A stretch of DNA of 64,000 nt from Haliscomenobacter sp. GTDB lineage: Bacteria; Bacteroidota; Bacteroidia; Chitinophagales; Saprospiraceae. This document shows, piece by piece, positions 26,119 through 35,168 of this stretch. Location of the stretch: positions 276,501-340,500 of the forward strand of contig JADJHZ010000024.1 in assembly GCA_016707205.1 (NCBI GenBank), in the 5' to 3' direction. Below the pieces are notes generated by a model, which made no database searches, was not told the origin of the DNA, and saw nothing but the letters and a program-made list of their open reading frames with translations. Every line of letters begins with the position of its first letter. The first letter of the stretch is position 1. The position numbers were made by a program, and so were the translations under genes.

Positions 26119-27171
26119 ATGGCATACGATTTCCTTCTTTATGGCGCCAACGGGTTCGTCGGCCGCGAGCTCGCCCAACAGGCGGTTCGGCAAGGCCTGC
26201 GCCCCCTGCTGGCAGGCCGAAACCAGGCTGAAGTATCCACGCTCGCCCAATCCCTTGGCCTTGATTTCCGCATCTTCTCGCTGGAAGAAACGGACAAGCT
26301 CCGCGCTGCGCTCCGGGAATGCCCCCTGGTATTGCATTGCGCCGGCCCGTATAAGTATACCTACAAGCCTATGGTGGAGGCCTGTATCCAGGAAGGGGTG
26401 CATTACCTGGACATCACAGGAGAAATGCCCGTGTATATAGCTCAGCAGGGGTATGACCATCAGGCCAAAGAGAGGGGCGTCATGATCCTCCCGGCGGTTG
26501 GTTTTGACGTGGTACCCACCGATTGTCTGGCGTTGTATTTAAAAGAAAAGCTACCTACGGCGACGCACCTGCAACTGGCATTCTCCCAGAAAGGCCCTGC
26601 CGGGTTACCCCCCGGAACCGCCAAAACCATGATCGAGATGATGCCTTTTGGACTCAAGATCCGCCGGGACGGGAAGATTATCGACGCACCGGATCCAGGG
26701 TATAGCCAGGAGATCGATTTTGGCAACCGGCCGCGCACGGCCATACGCCTGAATTGGGGCGATGTATTTACCGCATACTACACTACGGGCATTCCCAATA
26801 TCGAGAACTTCATGGCTATGCCAAAAGCTACTTCCCGGCAGGCAAAGATTATGGGAAAACTTCGCCCGCTGTTTCGCTTCAAACCGGTGCGCTCCCTGTT
26901 CCAGGGCATCATAAAAGGAGGCTCTACGTCTGATGAACGTGCTGCTACCCAGGTCTACGTATGGGGTAAGGTTTGGGACGATGCCGGCAACCATGCGGAA
27001 GCTCGCCTGGTAGGCCCTGAAGCGGGGGTAGTATGGACGGTTCGTGCCGCCCTTGCCTGCATCCGCCATGTCCTGGCCGGGGAAGTAAAACCCGGGTACC
27101 AGACTCCCGCCGGCGTTTTTGGCGCGGATCTGGTGCTGGAGTGCGAAGGGGTTACCCGAGCAGACGCTTAG
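26119..27171 (+). CDS. Saccharopine-dehydrogenase-like / trans-acting enoyl-reductase-like NAD(P)-binding protein
   Basis: 350 residues. The N-terminal Rossmann fold reads YDFLLYGANGFVGRELAQQA (GxxGxxG at 9-15), followed by 'VLHCAGPYKYTYKPMVEACI' and 'GVHYLDITGEMPVY', the hallmark of the saccharopine-dehydrogenase-like family. Mycobacterial relatives act as enoyl reductases in lipid synthesis. True lysine-pathway function is unlikely because the C-terminal half differs. The following amine oxidase lies 60 bases on, same strand, so a shared transcript is possible. Substrate unknown. Confidence 0.85.
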   Translation: MAYDFLLYGANGFVGRELAQQAVRQGLRPLLAGRNQAEVSTLAQSLGLDFRIFSLEETDKLRAALRECPLVLHCAGPYKYTYKPMVEACIQEGVHYLDITGEMPVYIAQQGYDHQAKERGVMILPAVGFDVVPTDCLALYLKEKLPTATHLQLAFSQKGPAGLPPGTAKTMIEMMPFGLKIRRDGKIIDAPDPGYSQEIDFGNRPRTAIRLNWGDVFTAYYTTGIPNIENFMAMPKATSRQAKIMGKLRPLFRFKPVRSLFQGIIKGGSTSDERAATQVYVWGKVWDDAGNHAEARLVGPEAGVVWTVRAALACIRHVLAGEVKPGYQTPAGVFGADLVLECEGVTRADA

Positions 27172-27231
27172 ACGGCAGACGGGGATGGCGCAACGCGGGT
27201 AGCAATCGGTTTGGAATAATCTTTTTTGCTT

Positions 27232-28581
27232 ATGTACGACGTAATCATTATCGGCGGCGGTTTTGCCGGGCTTACGGCCGCCCGGCGTCTGCAGGAGGCC
27301 GGGCGGGAAGTTCTGCTCCTGGAAGCGCGCGACCGCGTCGGCGGGAGGGTTTGGACCCACTGGATCGACGGGCAGACGTATGTCGATTATGGAGGCCAGT
27401 GGATCGGCCCTACCCAGGACCATGCCTATGGGCTTGCCGTCGAATTAGGAGTGGAAACGTATGCCACCTACAACTCCGGCAAGCATGTGATTGCCCTGAA
27501 CGGAAGCGTAAGCACTTACCGCGGCCTCATTCCAAAAATTGACTTGCCTTCCCTGCTCAATATAGATTGGGTGATCAAATCCCTGGAAAGGCGTGCTAAA
27601 CGGATAACCCTCGACCACCCGTGGGAAAGCCCGGGAGCCCGGAAACTGGACAGCCAGACCCTGGCCACTTTTCTGGACCGGAACGTCTGTTTCGGCAACG
27701 CCCGCAAAGTACTTGAAGCGGGTTTGGACACCGTTTTTGCCGTTTCTCCGTCGGAACTTTCCTTGCTGCATGCCCTTTTCTACATGAAATCGGGAACCAG
27801 TCTGGACTGTTTGCTCAATATCGACAATGGCGCTCAACAGGATAGGTTCGTTGGGGGAGCTCAGCTTTTAGCCGACCGCCTGGCCGAAAAATTGGGCGGA
27901 GCGCTCCGCCTCCAGTCGCCTGTCCGCCGTATTGAACAAACCGGTACAGGGGTTGCGGTGATTGGCGATGGATTTGAGTTCAAGGCAAAAAAAGCCGTAG
28001 TAGCAATCCCTCCCGCCCTGGCCGGGCGGATCGATTACCAACCTGGATTGCCGGGCCGGCGCGATCAGCTTTCTCAGCGTATACCCATGGGTACCGTGTG
28101 GAAGTGTTTTGGCATTTATGAACGCCCGTTCTGGAGGGAAAAAGGCCTGAGCGGCCAAGCAGTAACCGACGAAAACCACTTCGTACAAACCGTTTTTGAT
28201 TGCTCGCCCAAAGATGGCAGCAGGGGTATCCTATTGGGCTTTTCCCTGGCGAATCGGGCCAGGAGATTTATGCAACTCCCCGAAAACGATCGCCGGAACG
28301 CGGTATTGACGAGCTTTGCCCAGTTCTTTGGGAAAGAAGCCGCCAGCCCTTTGATGTATCTGGAAAAAAACTGGGCGGACGAAACCTGGAGCCGGGGTTG
28401 TTATGCCGGTATGTTCCCGCCAGGAATTTGGACAGGATTTACGGATGCGCTGACACAACCCTGCGGGCATATCCATTGGGCAGGTACGGAAACTTCGCCC
28501 GTATGGAATGGATACATAGAAGGTGCTATCCGATCAGGCGAACGGGTTGCAGAAGAAATAAACTGCCTATTCCATGTGTGA
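27232..28581 (+). CDS. Flavin monoamine oxidase-like protein, predicted covalent FAD
   Basis: 449 residues. The ADP-binding motif is [15 protein letters not shown] (8-13 GGGFAG), followed by '[15 protein letters not shown]' and '[11 protein letters not shown]'. Near the C-terminus, '[13 protein letters not shown]' contains Cys390 at the place of the cysteine that binds FAD covalently in eukaryotic MAO A/B (GCYT...PPG), and '[20 protein letters not shown]' closes the FAD site. It oxidises amines to aldehydes with H2O2 release. It overlaps the next gene by 8 bases, suggesting coupled translation. The ATG at 27232 is used; an in-frame TTG at 27226 is less likely. Confidence 0.9.
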   Translation: MYDVIIIGGGFAGLTAARRLQEAGREVLLLEARDRVGGRVWTHWIDGQTYVDYGGQWIGPTQDHAYGLAVELGVETYATYNSGKHVIALNGSVSTYRGLIPKIDLPSLLNIDWVIKSLERRAKRITLDHPWESPGARKLDSQTLATFLDRNVCFGNARKVLEAGLDTVFAVSPSELSLLHALFYMKSGTSLDCLLNIDNGAQQDRFVGGAQLLADRLAEKLGGALRLQSPVRRIEQTGTGVAVIGDGFEFKAKKAVVAIPPALAGRIDYQPGLPGRRDQLSQRIPMGTVWKCFGIYERPFWREKGLSGQAVTDENHFVQTVFDCSPKDGSRGILLGFSLANRARRFMQLPENDRRNAVLTSFAQFFGKEAASPLMYLEKNWADETWSRGCYAGMFPPGIWTGFTDALTQPCGHIHWAGTETSPVWNGYIEGAIRSGERVAEEINCLFHV

Positions 28582-29872
28582 TACGTTTGTATCGATGCCC
28601 GGACATTCCCTTTCCGGAAATGTGATCTTCGGAAAGAACTCCGACCGCGAGCCGGACGAAGCCCAGGCTATCTTGCGTGTTCCTGCTTTGAGACAGGAAG
28701 CGCGGAGTGTGCGTTGTACCTTTATTTCCATTCCTCAGGCTGCAGAAACGTTTGAGGTGATTCTCTCCAAGCCCTTCCAGATGTGGGGTGCGGAGATGGG
28801 CGTCAATGAACACGGGCTGGCGATCGGCAACGAAGCCGTGTTTACCAAAATGCCATTGGCAAAAAAGAATACCGGACTTACCGGCATGGACATGCTGCGC
28901 CTCGCCCTGGAGCGATGCCGGACGGCAGACCAAGCCTTGGGGCAGATTGTTCAACTCCTTGCCGATTTTGGGCAGGATGCCTGTGGAGGGTACCGGAACC
29001 AGCGCTTTTTCTACTCCAATAGCTTTTTGATCGCGGACCCCGAAGAAGCCTGGGTACTCGAAACGGCAGGCCCGTTCTGGGCCGCCCAAAAAGTGAGGTC
29101 TGGCTTTCGAAGCATTTCCAATGCGTTGACGATAGGAGAAGATTTTGACCTGATTCACGATAAGGCAATAGATTACGCCAAAAACAAAGGAGGGTCCAAA
29201 AAAGGGCGCCCCTTTCGGTTTAGCGACGCTTTTTCCGATTGGTTCTATACCCGAATGGGCCGGGGGCGCATCCGACAGGCCAGAACTGCGGGCCTGGGTA
29301 GCGCCTGCTCCGGAGCCCTCAATGTGCACGAGGCTTTGTGCATGCTTTCTACTCATTACCCTGAAGGAGAATCCTTTACGCCCACCCGGTGCAATACGGC
29401 TTCCGTTTGTATGCACGCCACCGGGCTGACGAACCCCAGCAACACCACCGGGTCTATGGTAGCTGAGATCCGAAGGAAAGCGCCGCACACGGTATGGCTT
29501 ACCGGCACCTCTTTTCCCTGCCTGTCGGTATGGAAACCGTTTTTCCTGGGCCCAGGATACGCCGGGACCTGGGAGAAGGATTTGCCCCTGCCGGGGGCTG
29601 CTCCGGATGAAAGTCTATGGTGGAGCGCAGAGAACGTCCACCGGAAAATAGCGCGGCAATACCAGAAAAGAAAACCATTGATCGGGGAGGACCGCAGCCG
29701 TTTACAGGGAGCGTTGCTCGAAGAAGAAGGGATTCTGATTCGGAATGGAGGCGATCCCGGCGCCTGTAGCCGCTTTTCTGAAAAGGCGTTCCGTGATTGC
29801 GAAGCATTGCTCTTTAACTGGAGGAACCGATTAGAGAACAAGAAACAAAATCGAGGCTTTGGGACTATCTGA
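28574..29872 (+). CDS. Secernin-like peptidase, family C69
   Basis: 432 residues beginning [10 protein letters not shown]. After Met removal, Cys2 is the expected N-terminal nucleophile of this Ntn-hydrolase family. Other markers are '[15 protein letters not shown]', '[20 protein letters not shown]', '[16 protein letters not shown]' and '[10 protein letters not shown]'. The absence of a signal peptide and the short Met-Cys start resemble secernins and C69 dipeptidases. Substrate not known. It is translationally coupled to the upstream amine oxidase. Confidence 0.88.
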   Translation: MCDTFVSMPGHSLSGNVIFGKNSDREPDEAQAILRVPALRQEARSVRCTFISIPQAAETFEVILSKPFQMWGAEMGVNEHGLAIGNEAVFTKMPLAKKNTGLTGMDMLRLALERCRTADQALGQIVQLLADFGQDACGGYRNQRFFYSNSFLIADPEEAWVLETAGPFWAAQKVRSGFRSISNALTIGEDFDLIHDKAIDYAKNKGGSKKGRPFRFSDAFSDWFYTRMGRGRIRQARTAGLGSACSGALNVHEALCMLSTHYPEGESFTPTRCNTASVCMHATGLTNPSNTTGSMVAEIRRKAPHTVWLTGTSFPCLSVWKPFFLGPGYAGTWEKDLPLPGAAPDESLWWSAENVHRKIARQYQKRKPLIGEDRSRLQGALLEEEGILIRNGGDPGACSRFSEKAFRDCEALLFNWRNRLENKKQNRGFGTI

Positions 29873-29889
29873 GCCTCATCCTCCCTCCC

Positions 29890-30006
29890 TTAACATTTCA
29901 GTATATCCATTTGTAGCCTGGTTTCTTCCGTTGGCTCTGGCGGCGCGCCCGATAAGCTCGGCGGGGAAAGGTTGGAATGGATATCCGAGAAATGAGCGAT
30001 TTTCAT
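29890..30006 (-). pseudogene. Metallophosphoesterase remnant (N-terminal stub)
   Basis: A 38-codon minus-strand frame starts MKIAHFSDIHSNLSPPS and then stops. MKIAHFSDIH is the first strand of calcineurin-like metallophosphoesterases, carrying the metal-binding DxH; the family is 200-350 residues long. The remaining residues (SGAPPEPTEETRLQMDILKC) show no similarity I recognise. Its ATG is only 2 bases after the acr3 stop, so it was once the last gene of the arsenic operon. It could be a true small ORF, but a truncated gene is more likely. Confidence 0.55.
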
Positions 30007-30008
30007 GG

Positions 30009-31079
30009 CTACGAATGCTTTGGGTAATATTTTTTTTGAAACCAAAGCGCCAGTTGGACCAGCAAAATGAGCGCAGGCACTTCAACCAGCGGCCCAATCA
30101 CCCCGGCAAATGCCTGCCCGCTGTTGATCCCAAATACGCCGATGGCGACCGCAATCGCGAGTTCGAAGTTGTTGCCGGCTGCGGTAAAGGCAATGGACGC
30201 GTTTTGGGAGTAATCGGCGCCAAGCCATTTACCTGCGAAAAAACTGACCAGAAACATGATCGCAAAATAGATCGCCAGCGGGAGCGCAATGCGGAGCACA
30301 TCCAGGGGGATTTGAACGATCAGGTTGCCCTTGAGGCTGAACATGACTACAATAGTGAACAGCAGCGCGATCAGCGTAATCGGCGAAATGGCGGGGACGA
30401 AAACCTTCTCAAACCATTCTTTTCCCTTCCACGCGATCAGCCCATACCGGCTGATGACCCCTGCGGCAAAAGGGATGCCCAGATAAATAGCCACGCTCTC
30501 AGCAATCTGCCCAATGGTAATATGGACTTCCAAGCTTTCCATTCCCAACCAATTGGGCAATACCGTTATGAAAAAGTACGCATACACGCTATACAGCAGG
30601 ATCTGGAATACGCTGTTCAGCGCCACAAGCCCGGCAGCGTATTCCCGGCTTCCTCCGGCCAGCTCGTTCCAGACGATGACCATGGCGATGCAGCGGGCCA
30701 ATCCGATCAGGATGAGCCCAACCATATAATCCGGATGGTTTCGCAGAAAAAGAATAGCCAGAACGAACATCAGGATCGGGCCGATAACCCAGTTGAGCAA
30801 CAGGGAAACGCCCAGGATTTTTCCATTTCGGAACACAGGACCCATCTGTTCATAGCGCACTTTGGCAAGCGGTGGATACATCATCAGGATAAGCCCAATC
30901 GCCAGCGGGATGTTCGTCGTTCCTTGCGAAAAGGAATTAATGTAATCGCCGGAAGACGGAATAAAATGACCAATGGCTACCCCGGCAGCCATCGCCAGGA
31001 AGATCCACAAGGTTAGGTAGCGGTCCAGAAAGCGGAGGCGCTGACGCTGTGCCGCCGGGGCGCAATCGGTAGCTGACAT
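30009..31079 (-). CDS. acr3: Arsenite efflux permease, ACR3 family
   Basis: 356 residues with ten predicted membrane helices. '[20 protein letters not shown]' opens the first, and '[10 protein letters not shown]' follows the second. The conserved Cys130 in [13 protein letters not shown] is the residue essential for arsenite transport in ACR3 proteins. A C-terminal '[19 protein letters not shown]' is also typical. It exports As(III) using the proton gradient. It lies 21 bases downstream of arsM and forms an operon with it. Confidence 0.95.
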   Translation of the reverse strand: MSATDCAPAAQRQRLRFLDRYLTLWIFLAMAAGVAIGHFIPSSGDYINSFSQGTTNIPLAIGLILMMYPPLAKVRYEQMGPVFRNGKILGVSLLLNWVIGPILMFVLAILFLRNHPDYMVGLILIGLARCIAMVIVWNELAGGSREYAAGLVALNSVFQILLYSVYAYFFITVLPNWLGMESLEVHITIGQIAESVAIYLGIPFAAGVISRYGLIAWKGKEWFEKVFVPAISPITLIALLFTIVVMFSLKGNLIVQIPLDVLRIALPLAIYFAIMFLVSFFAGKWLGADYSQNASIAFTAAGNNFELAIAVAIGVFGINSGQAFAGVIGPLVEVPALILLVQLALWFQKKYYPKHS

Positions 31080-31100
31080 AAGGATAGGATTTAAAGGCTC

Positions 31101-31913
31101 TTAAGCCGGCTTTTGAGCAAATACCGTGATGCTGAAGATTCCGGTTTCGCTGCGCTTGAATGCGTCGAGAAGTTCCGGGCTTAAATACCGGCCCAGGATA
31201 TCGTCGGGAATATGGATGGCTTTCTCCTTCTGAAGGGTCAGATTCTGGAACCCGGTTTGATGGATCAATCCCAGATAGTCCGCTTTCTGGATGGCGCCCG
31301 TTACGCAACCGGCATACATTTCGGCTTCTTTGCGGAGTTCTTCCGGCAGGTCGCCCGTGAGGACAATATCGGAAATACTAAAGTGGCCGCCCGGTTTCAA
31401 TGTGCGGAAAATTTCTTTAAAAACCTTCTCTTTGTTAGGGACCAGATTGAGCACGCAATTGCTCACGATTACATCGGCCAGGTTATCCTCCAACGGCAGG
31501 TGTTCGATATCGCCTTCCACAAATTCGACGTTGGAAAATCCCAGTTTTGCCGCGTTTTGACGCGCTTTTTCAAGCATGGCGGGCGTAAAATCTACCCCGA
31601 TCACACGCCCTTCAGGCCCCGTTTCGTGGCGGGCAATGAAGCAGTCGTTCCCCGCGCCCGAGCCCAGGTCGACGACCACGTCGCCGGGCTTAATACGGGC
31701 AAACTCGGTGGGCAAGCCGCATCCCAGGCCCAGGTCGGCTTCCGGAGCATACCCTTCCAGATGGTCGTATTCTTCGTTCATAATGTTGTACACCTCGGTT
31801 TCGCTGCAACAGCTTCCACAACAGGACGATGCCTTGACGACCTGCGTTTCTTCCTGAGCAATGGCGCCATATTTCTCCTGCACCATTTTCTTGATCGGAT
31901 CCAGATTTTCCAT
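31101..31913 (-). CDS. arsM: Arsenite S-adenosylmethionine methyltransferase
   Basis: 270 residues. SAM-binding motif I is VVDLGSGAGNDCFIA. The three cysteines needed for As(III) methylation in ArsM enzymes are present: Cys65 (LGLGCGLPT), Cys153 (SNCVLNL) and Cys203 (AGCVTGA). There is an extra N-terminal cysteine cluster, SSCCGSCC, often seen in bacterial ArsM. It converts arsenite to methylated, partly volatile arsenic. First gene of arsM-acr3, with an ArsR-type operator in front (31936-31951). Confidence 0.95.
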   Translation of the reverse strand: MENLDPIKKMVQEKYGAIAQEETQVVKASSCCGSCCSETEVYNIMNEEYDHLEGYAPEADLGLGCGLPTEFARIKPGDVVVDLGSGAGNDCFIARHETGPEGRVIGVDFTPAMLEKARQNAAKLGFSNVEFVEGDIEHLPLEDNLADVIVSNCVLNLVPNKEKVFKEIFRTLKPGGHFSISDIVLTGDLPEELRKEAEMYAGCVTGAIQKADYLGLIHQTGFQNLTLQKEKAIHIPDDILGRYLSPELLDAFKRSETGIFSITVFAQKPA

Positions 31914-31935
31914 AGTGGGTTGATTTAATTGTTTT

Positions 31936-31951
31936 ATCGTAAAATTGCGAT
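31936..31951. promoter_or_regulatory. Putative ArsR operator in front of arsM
   Basis: Inverted repeat ATCG-N8-CGAT (ATCGTAAAATTGCGAT), 22 bases before the arsM ATG and between arsR and arsM. The same form occurs at 32315-32330. Confidence 0.6.
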
Positions 31952-31968
31952 TAAAGAAAGCAAAAAAA

Positions 31969-32301
31969 TTAGCAGCAGTTGGCGCCGCAGTCGGTATTGC
32001 TGTCCAGGAACGTTCCTAAAGCGGCTTTCGCCACTTCCCACGCTGTCTCGTCGATGCAATAGCATACTTTGGCCCCTTCGATCTCCCCTTTGATCAAGCC
32101 GGCGGCTTTTAATTCCTTTAAATGCTGCGAAATCGTACTCTGGGCCAAAGGAATCTCATCCACGATATCTCCGCAAATACACGCCTGCCGCTGCACCAAT
32201 AACCTGAGGATTGCTATCCGGGCAGGATGCCCCAGCGCTTTGGCAAATCGGGCGAGAAGATTGTCCTCTCTGGAAAAGATATCGGTCTTTGTAACTCCCA
32301 T
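31969..32301 (-). CDS. arsR: ArsR-family arsenic-responsive repressor
   Basis: 110 residues with a winged helix ([20 protein letters not shown], recognition helix region [19 protein letters not shown]). Cysteine pairs at C41-x-C43 (ACICGD) and C80-x-C82, and a C-terminal DCGANCC tail, are possible As(III) ligands. The tail resembles the C-terminal metal sites of some ArsR proteins rather than the classical CVC site. The start at 32301 is preferred because an upstream ATG (32316) lies inside the -7 promoter/operator. It represses its own promoter and, probably, arsM-acr3. Confidence 0.9.
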   Translation of the reverse strand: MGVTKTDIFSREDNLLARFAKALGHPARIAILRLLVQRQACICGDIVDEIPLAQSTISQHLKELKAAGLIKGEIEGAKVCYCIDETAWEVAKAALGTFLDSNTDCGANCC

Positions 32302-32314
32302 GGATGTTCGTTTC

Positions 32315-32330
32315 ATCGCAAAGATACGAT
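32315..32330. promoter_or_regulatory. Putative ArsR operator overlapping the arsR promoter
   Basis: ATCG-N8-CGAT again (ATCGCAAAGATACGAT). Its centre on the minus strand is TATCTTTG, an exact -7 box (32319-32326), so a bound repressor would cover the promoter. Confidence 0.6.
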
Positions 32331-32357
32331 TAATTATTTTGTGAGGCAAATTTTTTC

Positions 32358-32376
32358 AGGGAGCAGGGAGCAGGGA
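32358..32376. repeat. Tandem repeat, GGGAGCA units
   Basis: Two and a half copies of AGGGAGC between arsR and the SusE terminator. The same family is at 44807, 53755 and 63809. Confidence 0.7.
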
Positions 32377-32385
32377 TAAAACAGA

Positions 32386-32416
32386 AAATCCCTGACGGCA
32401 TGGCCGTCAGGGATTT
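32386..32416 (-). terminator. Rho-independent terminator of the SusC-D-E operon
   Basis: Perfect 14-bp stem (AAATCCCTGACGGC with its complement 32403-32416), 3-base loop, followed on the minus strand by TTTTCTGTTTT. It lies 25 bases after the SusE stop. Confidence 0.85.
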
Positions 32417-32440
32417 CTTGTAATCTGGCTAAAAGCAGAA

Positions 32441-33481
32441 TTACTTCTTCGTCAACTTGTAGGAATAATAGCCCGGAACGCTGAAGATCAATTCAATATC
32501 ATATTTGCCTGCTGCAGCAATTTTGATATTGTTGTCATTCTGCGTATCCAAAAGGGAGTCTCCTTCTTTGTCGCCATAGTTAATTCCCCAATCGTCATTG
32601 GCACGGAATTTAATCTCCCCTACCTTCAGATCCATGGTAACCTTCCAGGATTTCGAAGTAACATCGTACGTCAAATCCGTGTCGGAGCCCCAATCACCAG
32701 GAGTTGCACTTCCGATAACACCCCAGTGGGTTTTTGTGGCAGTCCAGGTCAGCCCCTCGGTGTCGGCCTTCAAAAGGTAATATCCCGCGCCGGTTATCTT
32801 CAGGTTATCGCCTCCCCCTTTGATCAGTTTACCCGAGGTGCCCCCCGGATCGCCGAAGATGCCGTTGTTCCAGTTCGGAGCATCGGTGAATTTGAACTCG
32901 GTCGTCGCATCCGGAAAGTTGACAAACCCTTCGTAGCTTCCGTTACTTTTTACCGACACCACTTTATCTGCTTTATCCGGCGCCCATCCCTGATAACTTC
33001 CGGGCATGTAAAGGGACGGATAGACAATAATGACCAGATAAGGGGTAACTTTCAGAGCAGCCACTGAAGAGAACAACGTCGGCGCATTGATCAAGTCGGA
33101 CTTTACCCGAACTTCAAGGTCGCTGGCAACGCCTGGCGTGATTCCCAAAGCGATAGCAATGGTATTGATTTCGGCTGTAGTGAAGTTCTTGTTTAGTGTA
33201 GTCAGCGTCACTTCTCTTGGCGTTTTAAAGCTGTTCCCTTTTTTGTCGAACTGCAGCTTATAGGCAGCGGGAGAAGCAAACCCGTAATCGGCGCCAGCAA
33301 CGGTAGCCGTCAGGGCTGTTTTGGCTGCGTCGGCCTCTTTCAACGTCAGCGTAGAAGCCGACATGTTAAGGCTCGGATTGGCGTTAACCGCCAGATAAAC
33401 CCTATCCTCGTCTTTTTCGCAGGCGGCAATCGCCAGGACAAGTACAGGGAGCATCCAAAATTTATTAAACCAGTTTTTCAT
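32441..33481 (-). CDS. SusE/SusF-type outer-membrane glycan-binding lipoprotein
   Basis: 346 residues, lipobox in LAIAACEKD. An N-terminal SusE domain (about 25-150; 'LNMSASTLTLKEADAAKTAL', 'ADYGFASPAAYKLQFDKKG') precedes two starch-binding-like modules with 'MPGSYQGWAPDKA' and 'GVIGSATPGDWGSDTDLTYD'. This is the pattern of SusE/SusF, which bind alpha-glucans at the cell surface. It lies downstream of SusC and SusD in the same operon and is followed by a terminator. The glycan is probably a starch or maltooligosaccharide type, inferred from the SusE modules only; no glycosidase is in the cluster. Confidence 0.9.
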   Translation of the reverse strand: MKNWFNKFWMLPVLVLAIAACEKDEDRVYLAVNANPSLNMSASTLTLKEADAAKTALTATVAGADYGFASPAAYKLQFDKKGNSFKTPREVTLTTLNKNFTTAEINTIAIALGITPGVASDLEVRVKSDLINAPTLFSSVAALKVTPYLVIIVYPSLYMPGSYQGWAPDKADKVVSVKSNGSYEGFVNFPDATTEFKFTDAPNWNNGIFGDPGGTSGKLIKGGGDNLKITGAGYYLLKADTEGLTWTATKTHWGVIGSATPGDWGSDTDLTYDVTSKSWKVTMDLKVGEIKFRANDDWGINYGDKEGDSLLDTQNDNNIKIAAAGKYDIELIFSVPGYYSYKLTKK

Positions 33482-33551
33482 ATTCGTTGATTATTAAAGT
33501 AAAAAATGGGAGGTATGCGCCCTCCAAAAACGCAGGGCGCATACCATAGAA

Positions 33552-35150
33552 TCAATATCCTGTATTCTGTTTCAGGTTCGGGTTTGCCACGACGTCAGAA
33601 TCGGGAATCGGGAATAGACTGCGAAAATCTTCCACTGATTTACCGTCCTTCACGCCTCCTTTCCAAGGCCAGAGGTAGCTGGCGCCCGTAAATTTGCCGT
33701 AACGAATCAGGTCGGTGCGCCGGTGTGCTTCCCAATAGAGTTCGCGTGCGCGTTCTGCGAGGACGAAATCCAGATCGTAGGAAGTTACATTGCCGGTTGC
33801 ACCGCCGTAAGCGCGGACACGCAGGTTGTTGATGTACTGTATCGCTGTGGCTTCCGATCCACCCGTACCACCGCGTTTAACGGCTTCGGCGTACATCAGA
33901 TAGGCATCGGCCAGACGGAACATCGGGAAGTCGGTATCGGGGAAGTTGCCTTCCACATCGGATCCTTTCTCATTAGTGGAGGTAACGTTGCGGTATTTGC
34001 TGATGGCATAGCCGTCGTTGAACGCAGAGATGTCGCTGATCGCCAATTTTTGCCCGTCGGTGTAGAACATGGCGCGTTTATCGGTCGCGCCGGTGATATC
34101 GTTGAAGTTACTGACCAGCGCACTCGTCGTGCGCAAGCCATACCAGCCTCCATTGATTCCAAATTCATTCGGATTCATCGATCCGCCTACCGGAGCATGT
34201 ACGAGGTAGGTCATTCCCCCCCAGGTCTTCGTCCGGGTTCCATCAAACGTGATCGGGAAAATAATCTCCTTCGACTTGTGGTTATCAGCCAGGAACAAAT
34301 GGCGGTAGTTGGGCTCGAGGGTATAGCCGGCAGCAATGATCTTGTTGCACTGGGCAATACATTCGGTGTATTTTTTTTGTCCGTTGTACACTTCGGCGTT
34401 CAGGTACAATTTGGCAAGCACCATCCATGCCGCCGCTTTATCCGCACGGCCATATTCATTGGCTCGGGGAGCAGGAAGATCGGCGTCAATGGCCAGCAAT
34501 TCCGACTCAATATAATTGTACAGGTCCGCGCGATTGGTCTGCGTCGGAACGTATGACCCGATCGGGTTTTCATCCGTCACAAAAGGTACGTTGCCATACA
34601 GGTCGAGCGCATGGTAGTAGCTCAGCGCGCGCAGGAAGCGAGCTTCCGCACGGAACACCTTGATGTTGGCTGCATCCGTCCCGCTGATCCCCCGCTCGCT
34701 CAATTTAGCGTCGGTAGTTTCCCGGATAAATTCATTGGCAAGGGAGATCTGGTAAAAGAGCCGGTAATATAAAGCCCGGAGGAAGGAATGCCCTGCAGAC
34801 CAGTCCATATCGTGCAAATCCCAGATATCGGCGTCGTTCCAGGCAATCACCGCCTCATCCGTCGTCAATTCCTGAGCTTGCCAGTACTGGCGCAGATATT
34901 GGGAGAAGCCTTCGTCAATCCCAGCAACATCCCCTTTTCCATCGGGACCTTGCTGCCCGGTAGTTGCGAGGCCGGCATACAGTTTGGCTAAAATCGATCG
35001 ATAGTTGGCTGGGTCCTTGTAAACCGAAGCAGAGGTCAACCCCGAAACGGGGAATGGCTCCCGGTTCAGGTCGTCGGTACAAGCGCCCAAGCCAAAGAGG
35101 AGGGCAACTATACCGAGAATTCGAAACGTTTTCAAAAGATGGAGTTTCAT
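33552..35150 (-). CDS. SusD/RagB family outer-membrane nutrient-binding lipoprotein
   Basis: 532 residues, lipobox in LFGLGACTDD. SusD features: 'AEARFLRALSYYHALDLYGNVPFV', four TPR-like helices ('AAWMVLAKLYLNAEVYNG'), 'FPMFRLADAYLMYAEAV' and the C-terminal 'ERARELYWEAHRRTDLIRYG'. It forms the lid over the SusC transporter and captures glycans at the cell surface. It lies 18 bases after the SusC stop. The SusE gene follows after 70 bases. Confidence 0.95.
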   Translation of the reverse strand: MKLHLLKTFRILGIVALLFGLGACTDDLNREPFPVSGLTSASVYKDPANYRSILAKLYAGLATTGQQGPDGKGDVAGIDEGFSQYLRQYWQAQELTTDEAVIAWNDADIWDLHDMDWSAGHSFLRALYYRLFYQISLANEFIRETTDAKLSERGISGTDAANIKVFRAEARFLRALSYYHALDLYGNVPFVTDENPIGSYVPTQTNRADLYNYIESELLAIDADLPAPRANEYGRADKAAAWMVLAKLYLNAEVYNGQKKYTECIAQCNKIIAAGYTLEPNYRHLFLADNHKSKEIIFPITFDGTRTKTWGGMTYLVHAPVGGSMNPNEFGINGGWYGLRTTSALVSNFNDITGATDKRAMFYTDGQKLAISDISAFNDGYAISKYRNVTSTNEKGSDVEGNFPDTDFPMFRLADAYLMYAEAVKRGGTGGSEATAIQYINNLRVRAYGGATGNVTSYDLDFVLAERARELYWEAHRRTDLIRYGKFTGASYLWPWKGGVKDGKSVEDFRSLFPIPDSDVVANPNLKQNTGY

Positions 35151-35168
35151 ATTTAAGCTGGATTTAAA

